Below, one piece after another: positions 51,006 to 60,048 of a stretch of DNA of 64,000 bases. Origin of the DNA: Pantoea sp. IMH (lineage in GTDB: Bacteria; Pseudomonadota; Gammaproteobacteria; Enterobacterales; Enterobacteriaceae). Made by a program: the position numbers and the translations under genes. Position 1 is the first letter of the stretch. Each line of letters opens with the position of its first letter. The stretch spans positions 62,001-126,000 of the forward strand of contig NZ_JFGT01000007.1 in NCBI RefSeq assembly GCF_000599885.1. The letters run 5' to 3'. Below the pieces are notes generated by a model. It was given only the letters and a program-made list of their open reading frames with translations, was not told the origin of the DNA and searched no databases.

Positions 51006-52208
51006 ATGCAAAAATTCACGTTAATTCTTCTGAGCCTGGTGTTACTTGCACCGCTGGGCATCGATCTTTATTTGCCGACGCTGCCAGAAATTGCGCTGGG
51101 GCTGAATACGCCTGTTACCACCGTGCAGACGACAATTCCCCTGTTCCTGCTGGTTATGGGGCTGGGGCAGATTGTCGCCGGACCGCTGGTCGATAATTTC
51201 GGGCGTAAACCCGTCGCGCTGATTGGCCTTTTTCTCTATATGTTAGGGAGCGTTCTGGCCGCAACGGCGACCAGCTGGCCTCAGTTTCTGCTGGCCCGCA
51301 TCGTGCAAGGCTGTGCGGTCTGCTGTACCGCAGTGGTGGCGTTCAGCGGCGTGCGCGACCGTCTCGACGGCGAAGATGCTGCCAGAGCCTACGGTTTCCT
51401 GAACGGGGCGCTTAACATTGTTCCTGCACTGGCCCCGATGCTGGGCGGATTGCTGGCGGCGGCTTTCGACTGGCGTGCGCCCTTCTGGTTTCTCACCGCC
51501 TATGCGCTGGTTATCGGCCTGATTGTGGTGTTCTTCCTGCCAGAAACCCGCCCTGCCGGTACGCTCGCGGTGAAAGGGCTGCCGCTGAAGCAATACTGGC
51601 AAATTTTCCGCCAGCCGCGCTTTCTTGCCTTCGCCTTTGCCAATGCGGGCGCGCTGGGCATGGTGCTGACCTATGTCTCTCTTGCACCTCAGGTATTGAT
51701 GACGGAAGGGAAACTGACCGCGCTGCAATTTTCGATAGCCTTCGGCGCAAACGGCTTCTGGATTATGCTGGTCAGCGTGCTGGTCAATAAAATCATCCGC
51801 AAAGTAGGTCGTCCTTTCTGCCTGGCAGCAGGCAGTCTGGCGATGATACTCGGCGCGCTGATGCTGATGGGTGGCGTGCTACTCCTGCCGGGAGAATGGC
51901 AGAACAACTGGGCGCTCTATATGTTTCCGGTTGCCATTTCCGTCGCCGGTCTTGCTTTCACCGTCGGCCCGGCCACCAGCTACGCGCTGGAACCTTACCA
52001 GCAGCAGGCGGGCGTCGCTTCGGCGCTGGCGGGCTTTATTCAGATGGCCGGCGGCTCTTCCGCAGGGCTGCTGATGATGGCGCTGCCCCTTGCGGAAAAG
52101 CCCGCGCTGGCGTTGATGATGATGACAGGCGCGATTCTGGCGGGAATCGCCTGGCGCTACAGTAAAAAAGTGCGCGGCACCATTACCGCGCTTAAAGCGT
52201 CTGACTGA
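51006..52208 (+). CDS. Bcr/CflA-type multidrug efflux transporter (MFS)
   Basis: A 400-residue major facilitator with about 12 membrane spans. The span-1 motif DLYLPTLPEIA is typical of the Bcr/CflA drug:H+ antiporters, and GPLVDNFGRKPVALIG is the MFS motif A between spans 2 and 3. Closest in character to the E. coli YdhC/Bcr group; the substrate is unknown. The ATG at 51006 gives a correct first span, whereas the frame's upstream part reads into a non-family leader. Its last 17 bases overlap the end of dadX on the other strand. Confidence 0.87.
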   Translation: MQKFTLILLSLVLLAPLGIDLYLPTLPEIALGLNTPVTTVQTTIPLFLLVMGLGQIVAGPLVDNFGRKPVALIGLFLYMLGSVLAATATSWPQFLLARIVQGCAVCCTAVVAFSGVRDRLDGEDAARAYGFLNGALNIVPALAPMLGGLLAAAFDWRAPFWFLTAYALVIGLIVVFFLPETRPAGTLAVKGLPLKQYWQIFRQPRFLAFAFANAGALGMVLTYVSLAPQVLMTEGKLTALQFSIAFGANGFWIMLVSVLVNKIIRKVGRPFCLAAGSLAMILGALMLMGGVLLLPGEWQNNWALYMFPVAISVAGLAFTVGPATSYALEPYQQQAGVASALAGFIQMAGGSSAGLLMMALPLAEKPALALMMMTGAILAGIAWRYSKKVRGTITALKASD

Positions 52209-53271
52209 TACGAACCGGCACCCGGGGGGCGAGCGCGCACATCAGCTCATAACCCAGGGTGCCTGCCGCCTGCGCAACCTCATCGATTTTCACATTACTT
52301 CCCCACAGCTCAACCTGGCTGCCGATGCCCGCCTGAGAGCACGGCGTAAGATCGACGGTGATCATATCCATTGATACCGCGCCTACGGTCTGCGTTTTGA
52401 CGCCGTCAACCCAGACCGGCGTGCCGCTGGGCGCATGGCGTGGATAGCCATCGGCATAGCCACAGGCGACCACGCCAATCCGCTGTTCGCCTGTTGCCCG
52501 GTAGCGCGCACCATAGCCGACTGCTTCACCCACGCTCAGATTCTGAATACCAATGATTTCGCTGTTAAGCGTCATGGCAGGCCTCAGGCCGCAGCTGGCC
52601 ACATCCTGCCAGTGGCCGGTCGGTGAGGCGCCGTAGAGCACGATGCCCGGCCTTACCCAGTCATAATGGGTTTCAGGGTGCCAGAGCGTGGCGGCGGAGT
52701 TGGCCAGCGAGCGCGGACAGTTCAGCCCTTCTGCCGCCTGAGCGATCCGTTTCATCGGCTCTGCGATCCCTTCCGCCGTTTCCGCTCCGGCGAAATGCGC
52801 CATCAGCGTCATTTCCGCCACGTTTTCCAGGCCACGCAGTTTGTGCCACACCTGGTGCACCTGCTCAGGACGAAAACCGAGACGGTTCATGCCGCTGTTC
52901 ATCTTCAGATAAATATCCAGCGGCGCGGAAAGTTTCGCTTTCGCCAGCGCCTGGATTTGCCAGTTACTGTGTACGCTCGTGGTCAGACGATAGCGATCCA
53001 GCAGGGCCAGTTCATCCGCATGGAAAAAGCCCTCCAGCAGTAAAATCGGCTTCTTCCAGCCGCGCTCGCGCAGCAGAATCGCCTCTTCCAGATTCAGTAA
53101 CGCAAAGCCATCCGAACCGGCAAGGCTTTGCCAGACGCGGTCAATACCATGCCCGTAAGCGTTGGCCTTAACCACTGACCAGAGACGGGAATGCGGTGCA
53201 GCCTGACGGGCAACCGCCAGATTATGTCGTAACGCGCTGGGATCGATCGTTGCGACAATCGGACGTGACAT
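52192..53271 (-). CDS. dadX: Catabolic alanine racemase
   Basis: PLP-dependent racemase that converts L-alanine to D-alanine for oxidation by DadA. It has 359 residues: PLP lysine Lys35 in VVKANAYGHG and the catalytic Tyr in VGYGARYRA of the C-terminal domain. It lies 29 bases after dadA and has an AGGAGAAG site, so it is the catabolic (dadX), not the biosynthetic (alr), gene. Confidence 0.95.
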   Translation of the reverse strand: MSRPIVATIDPSALRHNLAVARQAAPHSRLWSVVKANAYGHGIDRVWQSLAGSDGFALLNLEEAILLRERGWKKPILLLEGFFHADELALLDRYRLTTSVHSNWQIQALAKAKLSAPLDIYLKMNSGMNRLGFRPEQVHQVWHKLRGLENVAEMTLMAHFAGAETAEGIAEPMKRIAQAAEGLNCPRSLANSAATLWHPETHYDWVRPGIVLYGASPTGHWQDVASCGLRPAMTLNSEIIGIQNLSVGEAVGYGARYRATGEQRIGVVACGYADGYPRHAPSGTPVWVDGVKTQTVGAVSMDMITVDLTPCSQAGIGSQVELWGSNVKIDEVAQAAGTLGYELMCALAPRVPVRISQTL

Positions 53272-53300
53272 AACTTCTCCTGATTCTCACTAAGGAAGAT

Positions 53301-54596
53301 TTAGCGGGCGCCCTGCAAGATTTGGCCCGTTGACGGATAAAAACCCGGCAAATAGCGCATCACTGAGAGATCGTCTGCGGCAATCGCTGGTGTGCGTCCG
53401 GAAATAATATCAGAAATCAGCTGACCCGATCCGCATGCCATCGTCCAACCGAGTGTTCCATGACCGGTATTGAGATAAAGATTCTTAAACGGCGTCCGGC
53501 CAACGACAGGCGTTCCGTCAGGGGTCATTGGCCGCAGGCCGCTCCAGAACGTGGCCCGCTCGATAAAGCCGCCTTCAGGAAAAAGATCCCTGACAACCAT
53601 CTCCAGCGTTTCCCGCCGTGCGGGGAGCAAATCGGTGTTATAACCGACAATCTCGGCCATGCCGCCGACGCGAATACGATCCTCGAAGCGGGTAATGGCG
53701 ACTTTATAACTTTCATCCAGCACCGTCGAAACGGGCGCTGATTGCGGATCCTTAATCGGGATGGTGAGCGAGTAGCCCTTAAGCGGATAGACAGGCAGAC
53801 GCACGATACTCTCCAGCAACGCCGTCGAGAACGCGCCGAAGGCGACAACATAGGCATCGGCGGTCACCGTTTCCCCGTCACATTTTACGCCAGCAATTTG
53901 ATTGCCTTCCTGAAGTAAGGCATCCACGGCGGTATTAAAACGGAAAGTCACGCCTGCCGCCGCGGCCATCTCCGCCAGGCGCTGGGTAAACATCTGACAG
54001 TCGCCGGTTTCATCATTGGGCAGCCGTAGCCCACCGGTCAGAATATGCTTTGTCGCCGCGAGCGCTGGTTCTGCTTCCACCAGCCGATCCGCTTCCAGCA
54101 GCTGATAAGGCACGCCCGCAGCCTTTAATACCGCAATATCCTTCGACGCGCTGTCAAATTGTTGCGCAGTGCGGAACAGCTGCAACGTACCGCCCTGACG
54201 GCCTTCATAAGCGATACCGGTCTCTTCGCGCAACGCCTTCAGGCAGTCCCGGCTGTATTCAGCAATCCGCACCATGCGGCTTTTATTCTGCTGATAGTGC
54301 TGCATATTGCAGTTTTTCAGCATCTGCCACATCCAGGCGAGCTGGAACAAGCTGCCATCCGGGCGGACCGCCAGCGGCGCGTGTCGCTGAAACATCCACT
54401 TTATCGCCTTGAGCGGCACGCCCGGCGCAGCCCAGGGTGCGGCATAACCGGGCGAGATCTGACCGGCATTGGCGGCACTGGTCTCCAGCGCCACGCCAGG
54501 CTGGCGATCGATTACCGTCACTTCATGACCAGCCTGAGCCAGATACCAGGCGCTTGCGACACCCACAACCCCACTACCCAAAATGACGACTCGCAT
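53301..54596 (-). CDS. dadA: D-amino acid dehydrogenase small subunit
   Basis: Membrane-associated FAD enzyme that oxidises D-alanine and other D-amino acids to keto acids and feeds electrons to quinone. It has 431 residues: the FAD-binding GSGVVG motif (residues 7-12), central DAO domain, and C-terminal [14 protein letters not shown]. First gene of dadAX. Upstream is a CRP-like site; in E. coli the operon is induced by alanine through Lrp and by CRP. Confidence 0.96.
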   Translation of the reverse strand: MRVVILGSGVVGVASAWYLAQAGHEVTVIDRQPGVALETSAANAGQISPGYAAPWAAPGVPLKAIKWMFQRHAPLAVRPDGSLFQLAWMWQMLKNCNMQHYQQNKSRMVRIAEYSRDCLKALREETGIAYEGRQGGTLQLFRTAQQFDSASKDIAVLKAAGVPYQLLEADRLVEAEPALAATKHILTGGLRLPNDETGDCQMFTQRLAEMAAAAGVTFRFNTAVDALLQEGNQIAGVKCDGETVTADAYVVAFGAFSTALLESIVRLPVYPLKGYSLTIPIKDPQSAPVSTVLDESYKVAITRFEDRIRVGGMAEIVGYNTDLLPARRETLEMVVRDLFPEGGFIERATFWSGLRPMTPDGTPVVGRTPFKNLYLNTGHGTLGWTMACGSGQLISDIISGRTPAIAADDLSVMRYLPGFYPSTGQILQGAR

Positions 54597-54683
54597 ACCT
54601 TCCCACCAGATTAAAAAGAGGATTGAACTGCATAGCTGCGCTATTTGCAGATGAAAACACTACCCTTAAACAGGGCGACCTGC

Positions 54684-54699
54684 GGTGACTTATTTCACA
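54684..54699 (-). promoter_or_regulatory. CRP-like site upstream of dadA
   Basis: GGTGACTTATTTCACA matches nine of ten defined bases of the CRP consensus (TGTGA-N6-TCACA), centred 95 bp before dadA. E. coli dadAX is CRP-activated. The rest of the 517-bp gap to spoVR shows no further clear site and no gene. Confidence 0.5.
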
Positions 54700-55113
54700 T
54701 CTTTTTCACATTCACTGGCAACTAAAACAGAACATTGCGCTAAATACGGGATTTCACCCTGCTTTATCGCGGATGGTAGCAGCAAATCATTGATCCGTTG
54801 GTTTGCAGAGGTGCGCACAGAAGATTATTAGCCCTCACTATCATGCGACACTTAAGTAGTTTTATCTGCTGGATAAACCTCGAGAATCTGAACTCTCCAG
54901 GGTGCCCGCCTGGTTTTCCCCGTCACGCTTTATTTTATGCCGGAGAATGCGGTTAATCGCCTGAGCGATTGGAGAGAGTGAACTATCATTGAGATATTGG
55001 CTTTTCTTCCGGGTGGATCAGGGCAGTCGCGCTTTGGTCGCCGTCATGAAAACGGATATTTTGTCGCTACATGCTGTAACGTCGAAAACCGGTTTTTATA
55101 AAAGGGGTGCGCT

Positions 55114-56649
55114 ATGACGACTATCTTTGACGATGCCATCACCAGCAGTAAAAGACTCAGTGATGGTCCTGACTGGACCTTTGAACTGCTTGATGTTTAT
55201 CTTGCGGAGATTGACCGGGTCGCCAAACTCTACCGGCTCGACACCTATCCTCACCAGATTGAAGTCATTACCTCAGAGCAGATGATGGACGCCTACTCCA
55301 GCGTGGGTATGCCCATCAACTACACGCACTGGTCGTTTGGCAAGAAGTTTATTGAGACCGAGCAGCGTTACAAGCATGGACAGCAAGGCCTGGCTTATGA
55401 AATCGTCATCAACTCCAATCCCTGCATCGCCTATCTGATGGAAGAAAATACCATTACCATGCAGGCGCTGGTGATGGCGCATGCCTGTTATGGCCACAAC
55501 TCCTTTTTCAAAAACAATTACCTGTTTCGCAGCTGGACCGATGCCAGCTCGATTGTGGACTACCTGATATTTGCCAGGAATTACATTACCCAGTGCGAAG
55601 AGCGTTACGGTCAGGAAGAGGTGGAGAAACTGCTGGATTCCTGTCACGCGCTGATGAACTACGGTGTTGATCGCTACAAGCGGCCGCAAAAGATTTCCCT
55701 ACAGGAAGAGAAAGCGCGGCAGCAGAGTCGCGAAGCCTATCTGCAAAGTCAGGTTAATACGCTATGGCGTACCCTTCCCCGCCGGGAACGGGAAGAAGCG
55801 CAGGTAGAAGCGGTGCGTTATCCTTCCGAACCTCAGGAAAACCTGCTCTATTTTATGGAAAAAAACGCGCCGCTGCTGGAGCCATGGCAGCGGGAGATTT
55901 TGCGCATCGTACGTAAAGTCAGCCAGTATTTCTATCCACAGAAGCAGACTCAGGTAATGAATGAAGGCTGGGCAACGTTCTGGCATTACACCATTCTTAA
56001 TCATCTCTATGATGAGGGAAAAGTCTCCGAACGCTTTATGCTGGAATTCCTGCACAGCCATACCAATGTCGTCTTTCAGCCGCCTTACAACAGCCAGTGG
56101 TACAACGGCATTAACCCTTACGCGCTGGGGTTTGCCATGTTCCAGGATATCAAGCGTATCTGCCAGCAGCCCACGGAAGAAGATCGTCACTGGTTCCCGG
56201 ACATCGCGGGCAGCGACTGGCTGGAAACCCTGCATTTCGCTATGCGGGAGTTTAAGGATGAAAGCTTTATCAGCCAGTTCCTGTCGCCGAAAGTGATGCG
56301 CGATTTCCGGTTATTTACGGTAATGGATGATGACCGCAATAACTTCCTTGAAATTGCGGCCATTCATGATGAGGCGGGCTACCGGGCCATTCGTCAGCAG
56401 CTTTCAGCGCAGTACAACCTGAGCAATCTGGAACCTAACATCCAGGTTTATAACGTTGATTTGCGTGGCGATCGTTCACTGACGCTGCGCTATGTGCCGC
56501 ACAGCCGCGCGCCGCTGGATAAAAGTCGCCGGGAGGTGCTGAAACACGTACATCGTCTGTGGGGTTTTGATATTCATCTTGAACAGCAAAACGAAGACGG
56601 CAGCACCGAGATCCTCGATCGCTGTCCGCCAAGACCTTCTGCGCTCTGA
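55114..56649 (+). CDS. ycgB: SpoVR family protein YcgB
   Basis: A 511-residue cytoplasmic protein of the SpoVR family (SpoVR in Bacillus acts in spore cortex formation; YcgB in E. coli is a stationary-phase sigma-S gene). The family core is complete, including MAHACYGHNSFFKNN, the Glu/His-rich QVMNEGWATFWHY segment and the C-terminal PNIQVYNVDLRGDRSL. The mechanism is unknown; genomic linkage to the YeaG-type kinase and YeaH is recurrent in bacteria. Confidence 0.96.
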   Translation: MTTIFDDAITSSKRLSDGPDWTFELLDVYLAEIDRVAKLYRLDTYPHQIEVITSEQMMDAYSSVGMPINYTHWSFGKKFIETEQRYKHGQQGLAYEIVINSNPCIAYLMEENTITMQALVMAHACYGHNSFFKNNYLFRSWTDASSIVDYLIFARNYITQCEERYGQEEVEKLLDSCHALMNYGVDRYKRPQKISLQEEKARQQSREAYLQSQVNTLWRTLPRREREEAQVEAVRYPSEPQENLLYFMEKNAPLLEPWQREILRIVRKVSQYFYPQKQTQVMNEGWATFWHYTILNHLYDEGKVSERFMLEFLHSHTNVVFQPPYNSQWYNGINPYALGFAMFQDIKRICQQPTEEDRHWFPDIAGSDWLETLHFAMREFKDESFISQFLSPKVMRDFRLFTVMDDDRNNFLEIAAIHDEAGYRAIRQQLSAQYNLSNLEPNIQVYNVDLRGDRSLTLRYVPHSRAPLDKSRREVLKHVHRLWGFDIHLEQQNEDGSTEILDRCPPRPSAL

Positions 56650-56725
56650 AGCCCGCAGCGCTCAACAGGGAGTTTTAAGCTGAATGCTTTATCTGCCACA
56701 GCCTGTCCGGGCGATGCTATAAAAG

Positions 56726-56757
56726 AAAAAAACCGGTTCGTCTGAACCGGTTTTTTG
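56726..56757. terminator. Terminator between spoVR and fadR
   Basis: AACCGGTTC and GAACCGGTT (9-bp stem, GTCT loop), flanked by an A-run before and six T after, between convergent ycgB and fadR. It can act for both strands. Confidence 0.9.
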
Positions 56758-56860
56758 CTCTGAGAAGCGTTTTACCGCCCTGCTTTTCTTTATATGCATT
56801 ACCTGACTGCAAGCGCCGTTCCCGACATCGCCGTTCTGATGCAAGCTATAAGCTGAGATC

Positions 56861-57580
56861 TCAGCGGCGCGGCGGCGGTAAATCGGTGGGCATGCTGTTC
56901 TGCATGCTGTGCCAGATTTCACCGCTCTGTCGCCCGTAATCCCGCACGGTGTCCACAATCTTATCGAACTGCTGCTCCTGGCAGATGATCAGCAGCTGCT
57001 GATAGAAGTCCATCGCCAGCTTCCGGGCTGCCGGATTAGAAAAGTAATGACGCCCCACCCGCGTATAGAGGCCTTTCAGCCCGTTCAGGATCAGCCCATA
57101 AATGGGATTACCCGACGCGAAAGCAAGACCACGGAAAATGCTGTAGTCCAGGTCAGTATAGGCTTCCGCTTTATCTTCCACGTTTTGTGCCGTCTCCAGC
57201 ACCGCTTTCGCTTTCTCCGGATAGGTACGGATAGCGCGGCGGATGAAGATGGAAGAGATATTGGTCCGCACGGAGAGCAGATTGTCGATAAGCTGGGGGA
57301 CGCTGTCGTGATCGAGCCGGGCCAGCGTTTCAAGGATGTTCAGACCGGACGTTTCCCAGAAATCATTGACGCGGGTGGGCTTACCATGCTGAATGGTCAG
57401 CCAGCCATCGCGGGCCAGGCGCTGCAATACTTCGCGCAGCGTGGTCCGCGTTACGCCAATCAGCTCTGAGAGCTCCCGCTCGGCGGGCAGGATCGTACCC
57501 GGCGGAAAGCGACTGTTCCAGATGCTTTCAATGATGTACTCTTCAGCGAAACCCGCAGGGCTCTGCGCCTTAATTACCAT
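56861..57580 (-). CDS. fadR: Fatty acid metabolism regulator FadR
   Basis: GntR-family repressor of fatty-acid degradation and activator of fabA/fabB, released from DNA by long-chain acyl-CoA. It has 239 residues, as in E. coli: a winged helix-turn-helix (about 1-74; [20 protein letters not shown]) and an all-helical acyl-CoA domain ([20 protein letters not shown]). In E. coli nhaB lies between fadR and dsbB; it is absent here. Confidence 0.97.
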   Translation of the reverse strand: MVIKAQSPAGFAEEYIIESIWNSRFPPGTILPAERELSELIGVTRTTLREVLQRLARDGWLTIQHGKPTRVNDFWETSGLNILETLARLDHDSVPQLIDNLLSVRTNISSIFIRRAIRTYPEKAKAVLETAQNVEDKAEAYTDLDYSIFRGLAFASGNPIYGLILNGLKGLYTRVGRHYFSNPAARKLAMDFYQQLLIICQEQQFDKIVDTVRDYGRQSGEIWHSMQNSMPTDLPPPRR

Positions 57581-57919
57581 AGCGTTCTGTTTCCGTTGCG
57601 TTCAGACTGCGAAAATTTCAGCTCATCATACCAGATGGCCCCGGCATCACATAGACTGGCAGCCGGCTAAAAGAGGGATTGCGCTGCAAAAGGGGAAAAA
57701 TTTACGCCGTTTTTCAGCCTGTTCCGTTAAGGTGGCGTTAACGTCAGCATGCCCGTTCCACTGAAGCAGTGTTAACGTCAGCAGAGAGGCAAACCGCCTG
57801 GAAAATCGCGGCCATTGTTAGCCTAAGTCATTTTCCCGCTTTAAATTTCCACCGGGTGGCTGGCAGGCTGAGGCTTTTAGTTTACACTGCCGTTTCAACG
57901 ACTATTGCATGGATTGATT
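57581..57919. other. fadR-dsbB intergenic region (339 bp)
   Basis: No gene and no remnant of nhaB is recognised. The only structure seen is a 13-bp direct repeat GTTAACGTCAGCA at 57737-57749 and 57771-57783, 34 bp apart. Both copies are upstream of dsbB. Confidence 0.4.
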
Positions 57920-58450
57920 ATGTTGAGATACCTGAACAGCTGTTCCCCTGGACGCGGCGCCTGGCTACTGCTTGCCTTCACCGCTTTTGCACTGGAAATG
58001 GTTGCGCTCTATTTTCAGCACGTTTTACTGCTGAAACCTTGTGTCATGTGTATTTATGAACGCTGTGCGCTGTTTGGCATAATGGGCGCTGGCCTCGTTG
58101 GTGCGATCGCACCTAAAACCCCGCTGCGCTGGGTGGCTATTGCGATCTGGCTTTACAGCGCCTGGGAAGGCATTCGTCTCTCCTGGGAACACACCATGAT
58201 CCAGCTCCATCCGAACCCTTTTGTGACCTGCGACTTCGCCGCCCGTTTTCCTGAATGGCTGCCGCTGGACAAGTGGCTGCCAGCCGTGTTTGTCGCCAGC
58301 GGCGATTGTGCTGAGAATCAGTGGTCCCTGCTGACGCTGAGTATGCCGCAGTGGCTGGTGGGAATTTTTGCCGCCTTTATGCTGGTCGGCCTGCTGGTGC
58401 TGATCGCACAGCCGCTTAAGCCTAAACGTCGCGATCTTTTTTCACGCTAA
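57920..58450 (+). CDS. dsbB: Disulfide bond formation protein DsbB
   Basis: Inner-membrane quinone reductase that reoxidises DsbA. It has 176 residues with four spans. All four catalytic cysteines are in place: Cys41 and Cys44 (KPCVMC), Cys104 (VTCDF) and Cys130 (SGDCAE). The ATG at 57920 matches the family start [15 protein letters not shown]; the upstream in-frame ATG at 57905 adds five unconserved residues. Confidence 0.97.
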   Translation: MLRYLNSCSPGRGAWLLLAFTAFALEMVALYFQHVLLLKPCVMCIYERCALFGIMGAGLVGAIAPKTPLRWVAIAIWLYSAWEGIRLSWEHTMIQLHPNPFVTCDFAARFPEWLPLDKWLPAVFVASGDCAENQWSLLTLSMPQWLVGIFAAFMLVGLLVLIAQPLKPKRRDLFSR

Positions 58451-58543
58451 TCGCTTTACGTTAACGGGTCAGCACGGGAAAGGTGGAACAGATTGGCCAC
58501 CACGACTACGCTTTACAAGACACGGTGTTGAAAAGGGAAACGA

Positions 58544-58714
58544 ATGAAAAACATTGCCTTAGCAGTTCTGTTCGCTTGTTCTGCTCTGACCCTCTCCGGC
58601 TGCACTTACTGGGGCGAAGATAAAACCCATAGTCCACCACCCGCGCCTCCGGGCGGACAGCAACCGCCGGGCGCACCCGGTGGCAGTGGCCCGGTGGGTC
58701 AGCCTCAGGCGTGA
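58544..58714 (+). CDS. Short Pro/Gly-rich lipoprotein (56 residues)
   Basis: Reading frame ATG 58544 to TGA 58714. The first 20 residues are a lipoprotein signal (MKNIALAVLFACSALTLSGC, lipidated Cys20); the mature 37 residues are TYWGEDKTHSPPP then Pro/Gly/Gln-rich. A GGGAAAC ribosome site precedes it and a strong terminator follows, so it is likely expressed. Not recognised by family. An outer-membrane location is inferred from the absence of Asp at position +2 (Thr). Function unknown. Confidence 0.78.
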   Translation: MKNIALAVLFACSALTLSGCTYWGEDKTHSPPPAPPGGQQPPGAPGGSGPVGQPQA

Positions 58715-58779
58715 TGCAGGGCCAGCAAAGTCAGTACGTTGCCAACGGGTGAAATTAAAGCGTGCTGATTACCCATGTT

Positions 58780-58811
58780 ATAACCGGCTTGAACAAGCCG
58801 GTTATTTTTTT
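58780..58811 (+). terminator. Terminator after the 56-residue lipoprotein gene
   Basis: Perfect 11-bp stem ATAACCGGCTT / AAGCCGGTTAT with a GAAC loop and seven T residues, 66 bp after the stop. Confidence 0.93.
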
Positions 58812-58830
58812 GTGCCCAAGTTATTTCGTA

Positions 58831-59277
58831 TTACTCAGCCCAGCTGGGCTTATTGATGATATGTTCTTCCCAGTCACGGACTTCGCTCTCCCTGACCGCA
58901 ATATGTCGGACGGAGATACGCGCCGCATGCATCGCCGCTTTCGAGCCGCTGCGCAAGGGATGCCACTGAGGCAGATTTTTACCTTCGGCCAGCATACGAT
59001 AGGCGCAGCTTGGCGGTAACCATGAGAAGGTCGGCAGGTTATCCCGCGTCAGCTTGATGCAGTCCTCTTCATATTCAAAACGACGCTCGTAGTTACGGCA
59101 CTGGCAGGTTTTGATATTCAGCTGGTTACAGGCGACGTTGGTGAAATAGATCTCATCCGTATCGGCATCCTGCAGTTTGTTCAGGCAGCACTGGCCACAA
59201 CCATCGCACAGGGATTCCCATTCCTCATCGCTCATCTGCTCCAGCGTTTTTTCCTGCCAGAAAGGGGTGTCAGTCAT
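58831..59277 (-). CDS. ycgN: YcgN family Cys-cluster protein
   Basis: A 148-residue UPF0260 protein with the metal-binding cluster CDGCGQCC (Cys24, 27, 30, 31) and further Cys in [11 protein letters not shown]. It belongs to the zinc- or iron-sulfur-binding YkgJ/YcgN families. Function unknown. The ATG at 59277 follows AGGAGAGG and matches the family start; the 20 codons upstream are not conserved. Cotranscribed with ycgM. Confidence 0.94.
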   Translation of the reverse strand: MTDTPFWQEKTLEQMSDEEWESLCDGCGQCCLNKLQDADTDEIYFTNVACNQLNIKTCQCRNYERRFEYEEDCIKLTRDNLPTFSWLPPSCAYRMLAEGKNLPQWHPLRSGSKAAMHAARISVRHIAVRESEVRDWEEHIINKPSWAE

Positions 59278-59340
59278 GTTCCTCTCCTGTTTATGTAAAA
59301 GCCCGCACCTTATAAACAGTTCGGGCCCTGGTTGCAAGCC

Positions 59341-60000
59341 TTAGAGTACGCGCGTTGTCACGCCATGTCCGCCGAGTGAAATCGCCAGTCTGTCGCCAGA
59401 GTGCATCGGGCCTACGCCTTCAGGCGTGCCGGTCAGCACAACATCGCCCGCACGCAGGGTGAAATAACGACTCATATAGGCGATTAGCGGCAGAATTTTA
59501 TGGATCATTTCCTGAGTGTTGCCCTGCTGGCGCAGCTCACCATTGACCTCCAGTTTCAGGTCAATGTTTTGCGGATCGGCGCCCAGTTCCGCAAGCGGGA
59601 TAAAACCTGACAGCGGACATGAACCGTCAAACGCCTTCGCCTTTTCCCAGGGCTGGCCGGCTTTCTTGCAGCCTGCCTGCACGTCACGCAGGGTAAGATC
59701 GAGCGCCACGCCATAACCCGCTATCGCCTTAGCAACATGTTCTTCTGAGGCCTGCTTAAGCGTGGAGCCGATCAGAATGGCCAGCTCAACCTCATGATGC
59801 ACGGCACCCGACTCTTTCGGGATGGCGATGGGCTGGCGAATATCGCAAATGGCCGTTTCAGGCTTAATAAAGAGCACAGGTTCAGATGGCGTCGCATTGC
59901 CCATCTCCTGAATATGTTTCGCGTAGTTACTGCCGACGCAAACTACCTTGCTTACCGGATAATCGAGTAAGGCGCCCTGCCAGTTATGGTGCTGATACAT
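59341..60000 (-). CDS. ycgM: Fumarylacetoacetate hydrolase family protein YcgM
   Basis: A 219-residue FAH-fold hydrolase (VCVGSNYAKHIQEMGN, HHEVELAILIG with the metal-binding Glu residues, GDVVLTGTPEGVGP). E. coli YcgM is annotated as an isomerase/hydrolase; related proteins act as acylpyruvases. The native substrate is not known. It lies 63 bp before ycgN and 48 bp after the transglycosylase gene. Confidence 0.94.
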   Translation of the reverse strand: MYQHHNWQGALLDYPVSKVVCVGSNYAKHIQEMGNATPSEPVLFIKPETAICDIRQPIAIPKESGAVHHEVELAILIGSTLKQASEEHVAKAIAGYGVALDLTLRDVQAGCKKAGQPWEKAKAFDGSCPLSGFIPLAELGADPQNIDLKLEVNGELRQQGNTQEMIHKILPLIAYMSRYFTLRAGDVVLTGTPEGVGPMHSGDRLAISLGGHGVTTRVL

Positions 60001-60048
60001 ATGACCTCCTGAAACTCTTAAGGATGACCCTCTGCTGCCATCGTAACG

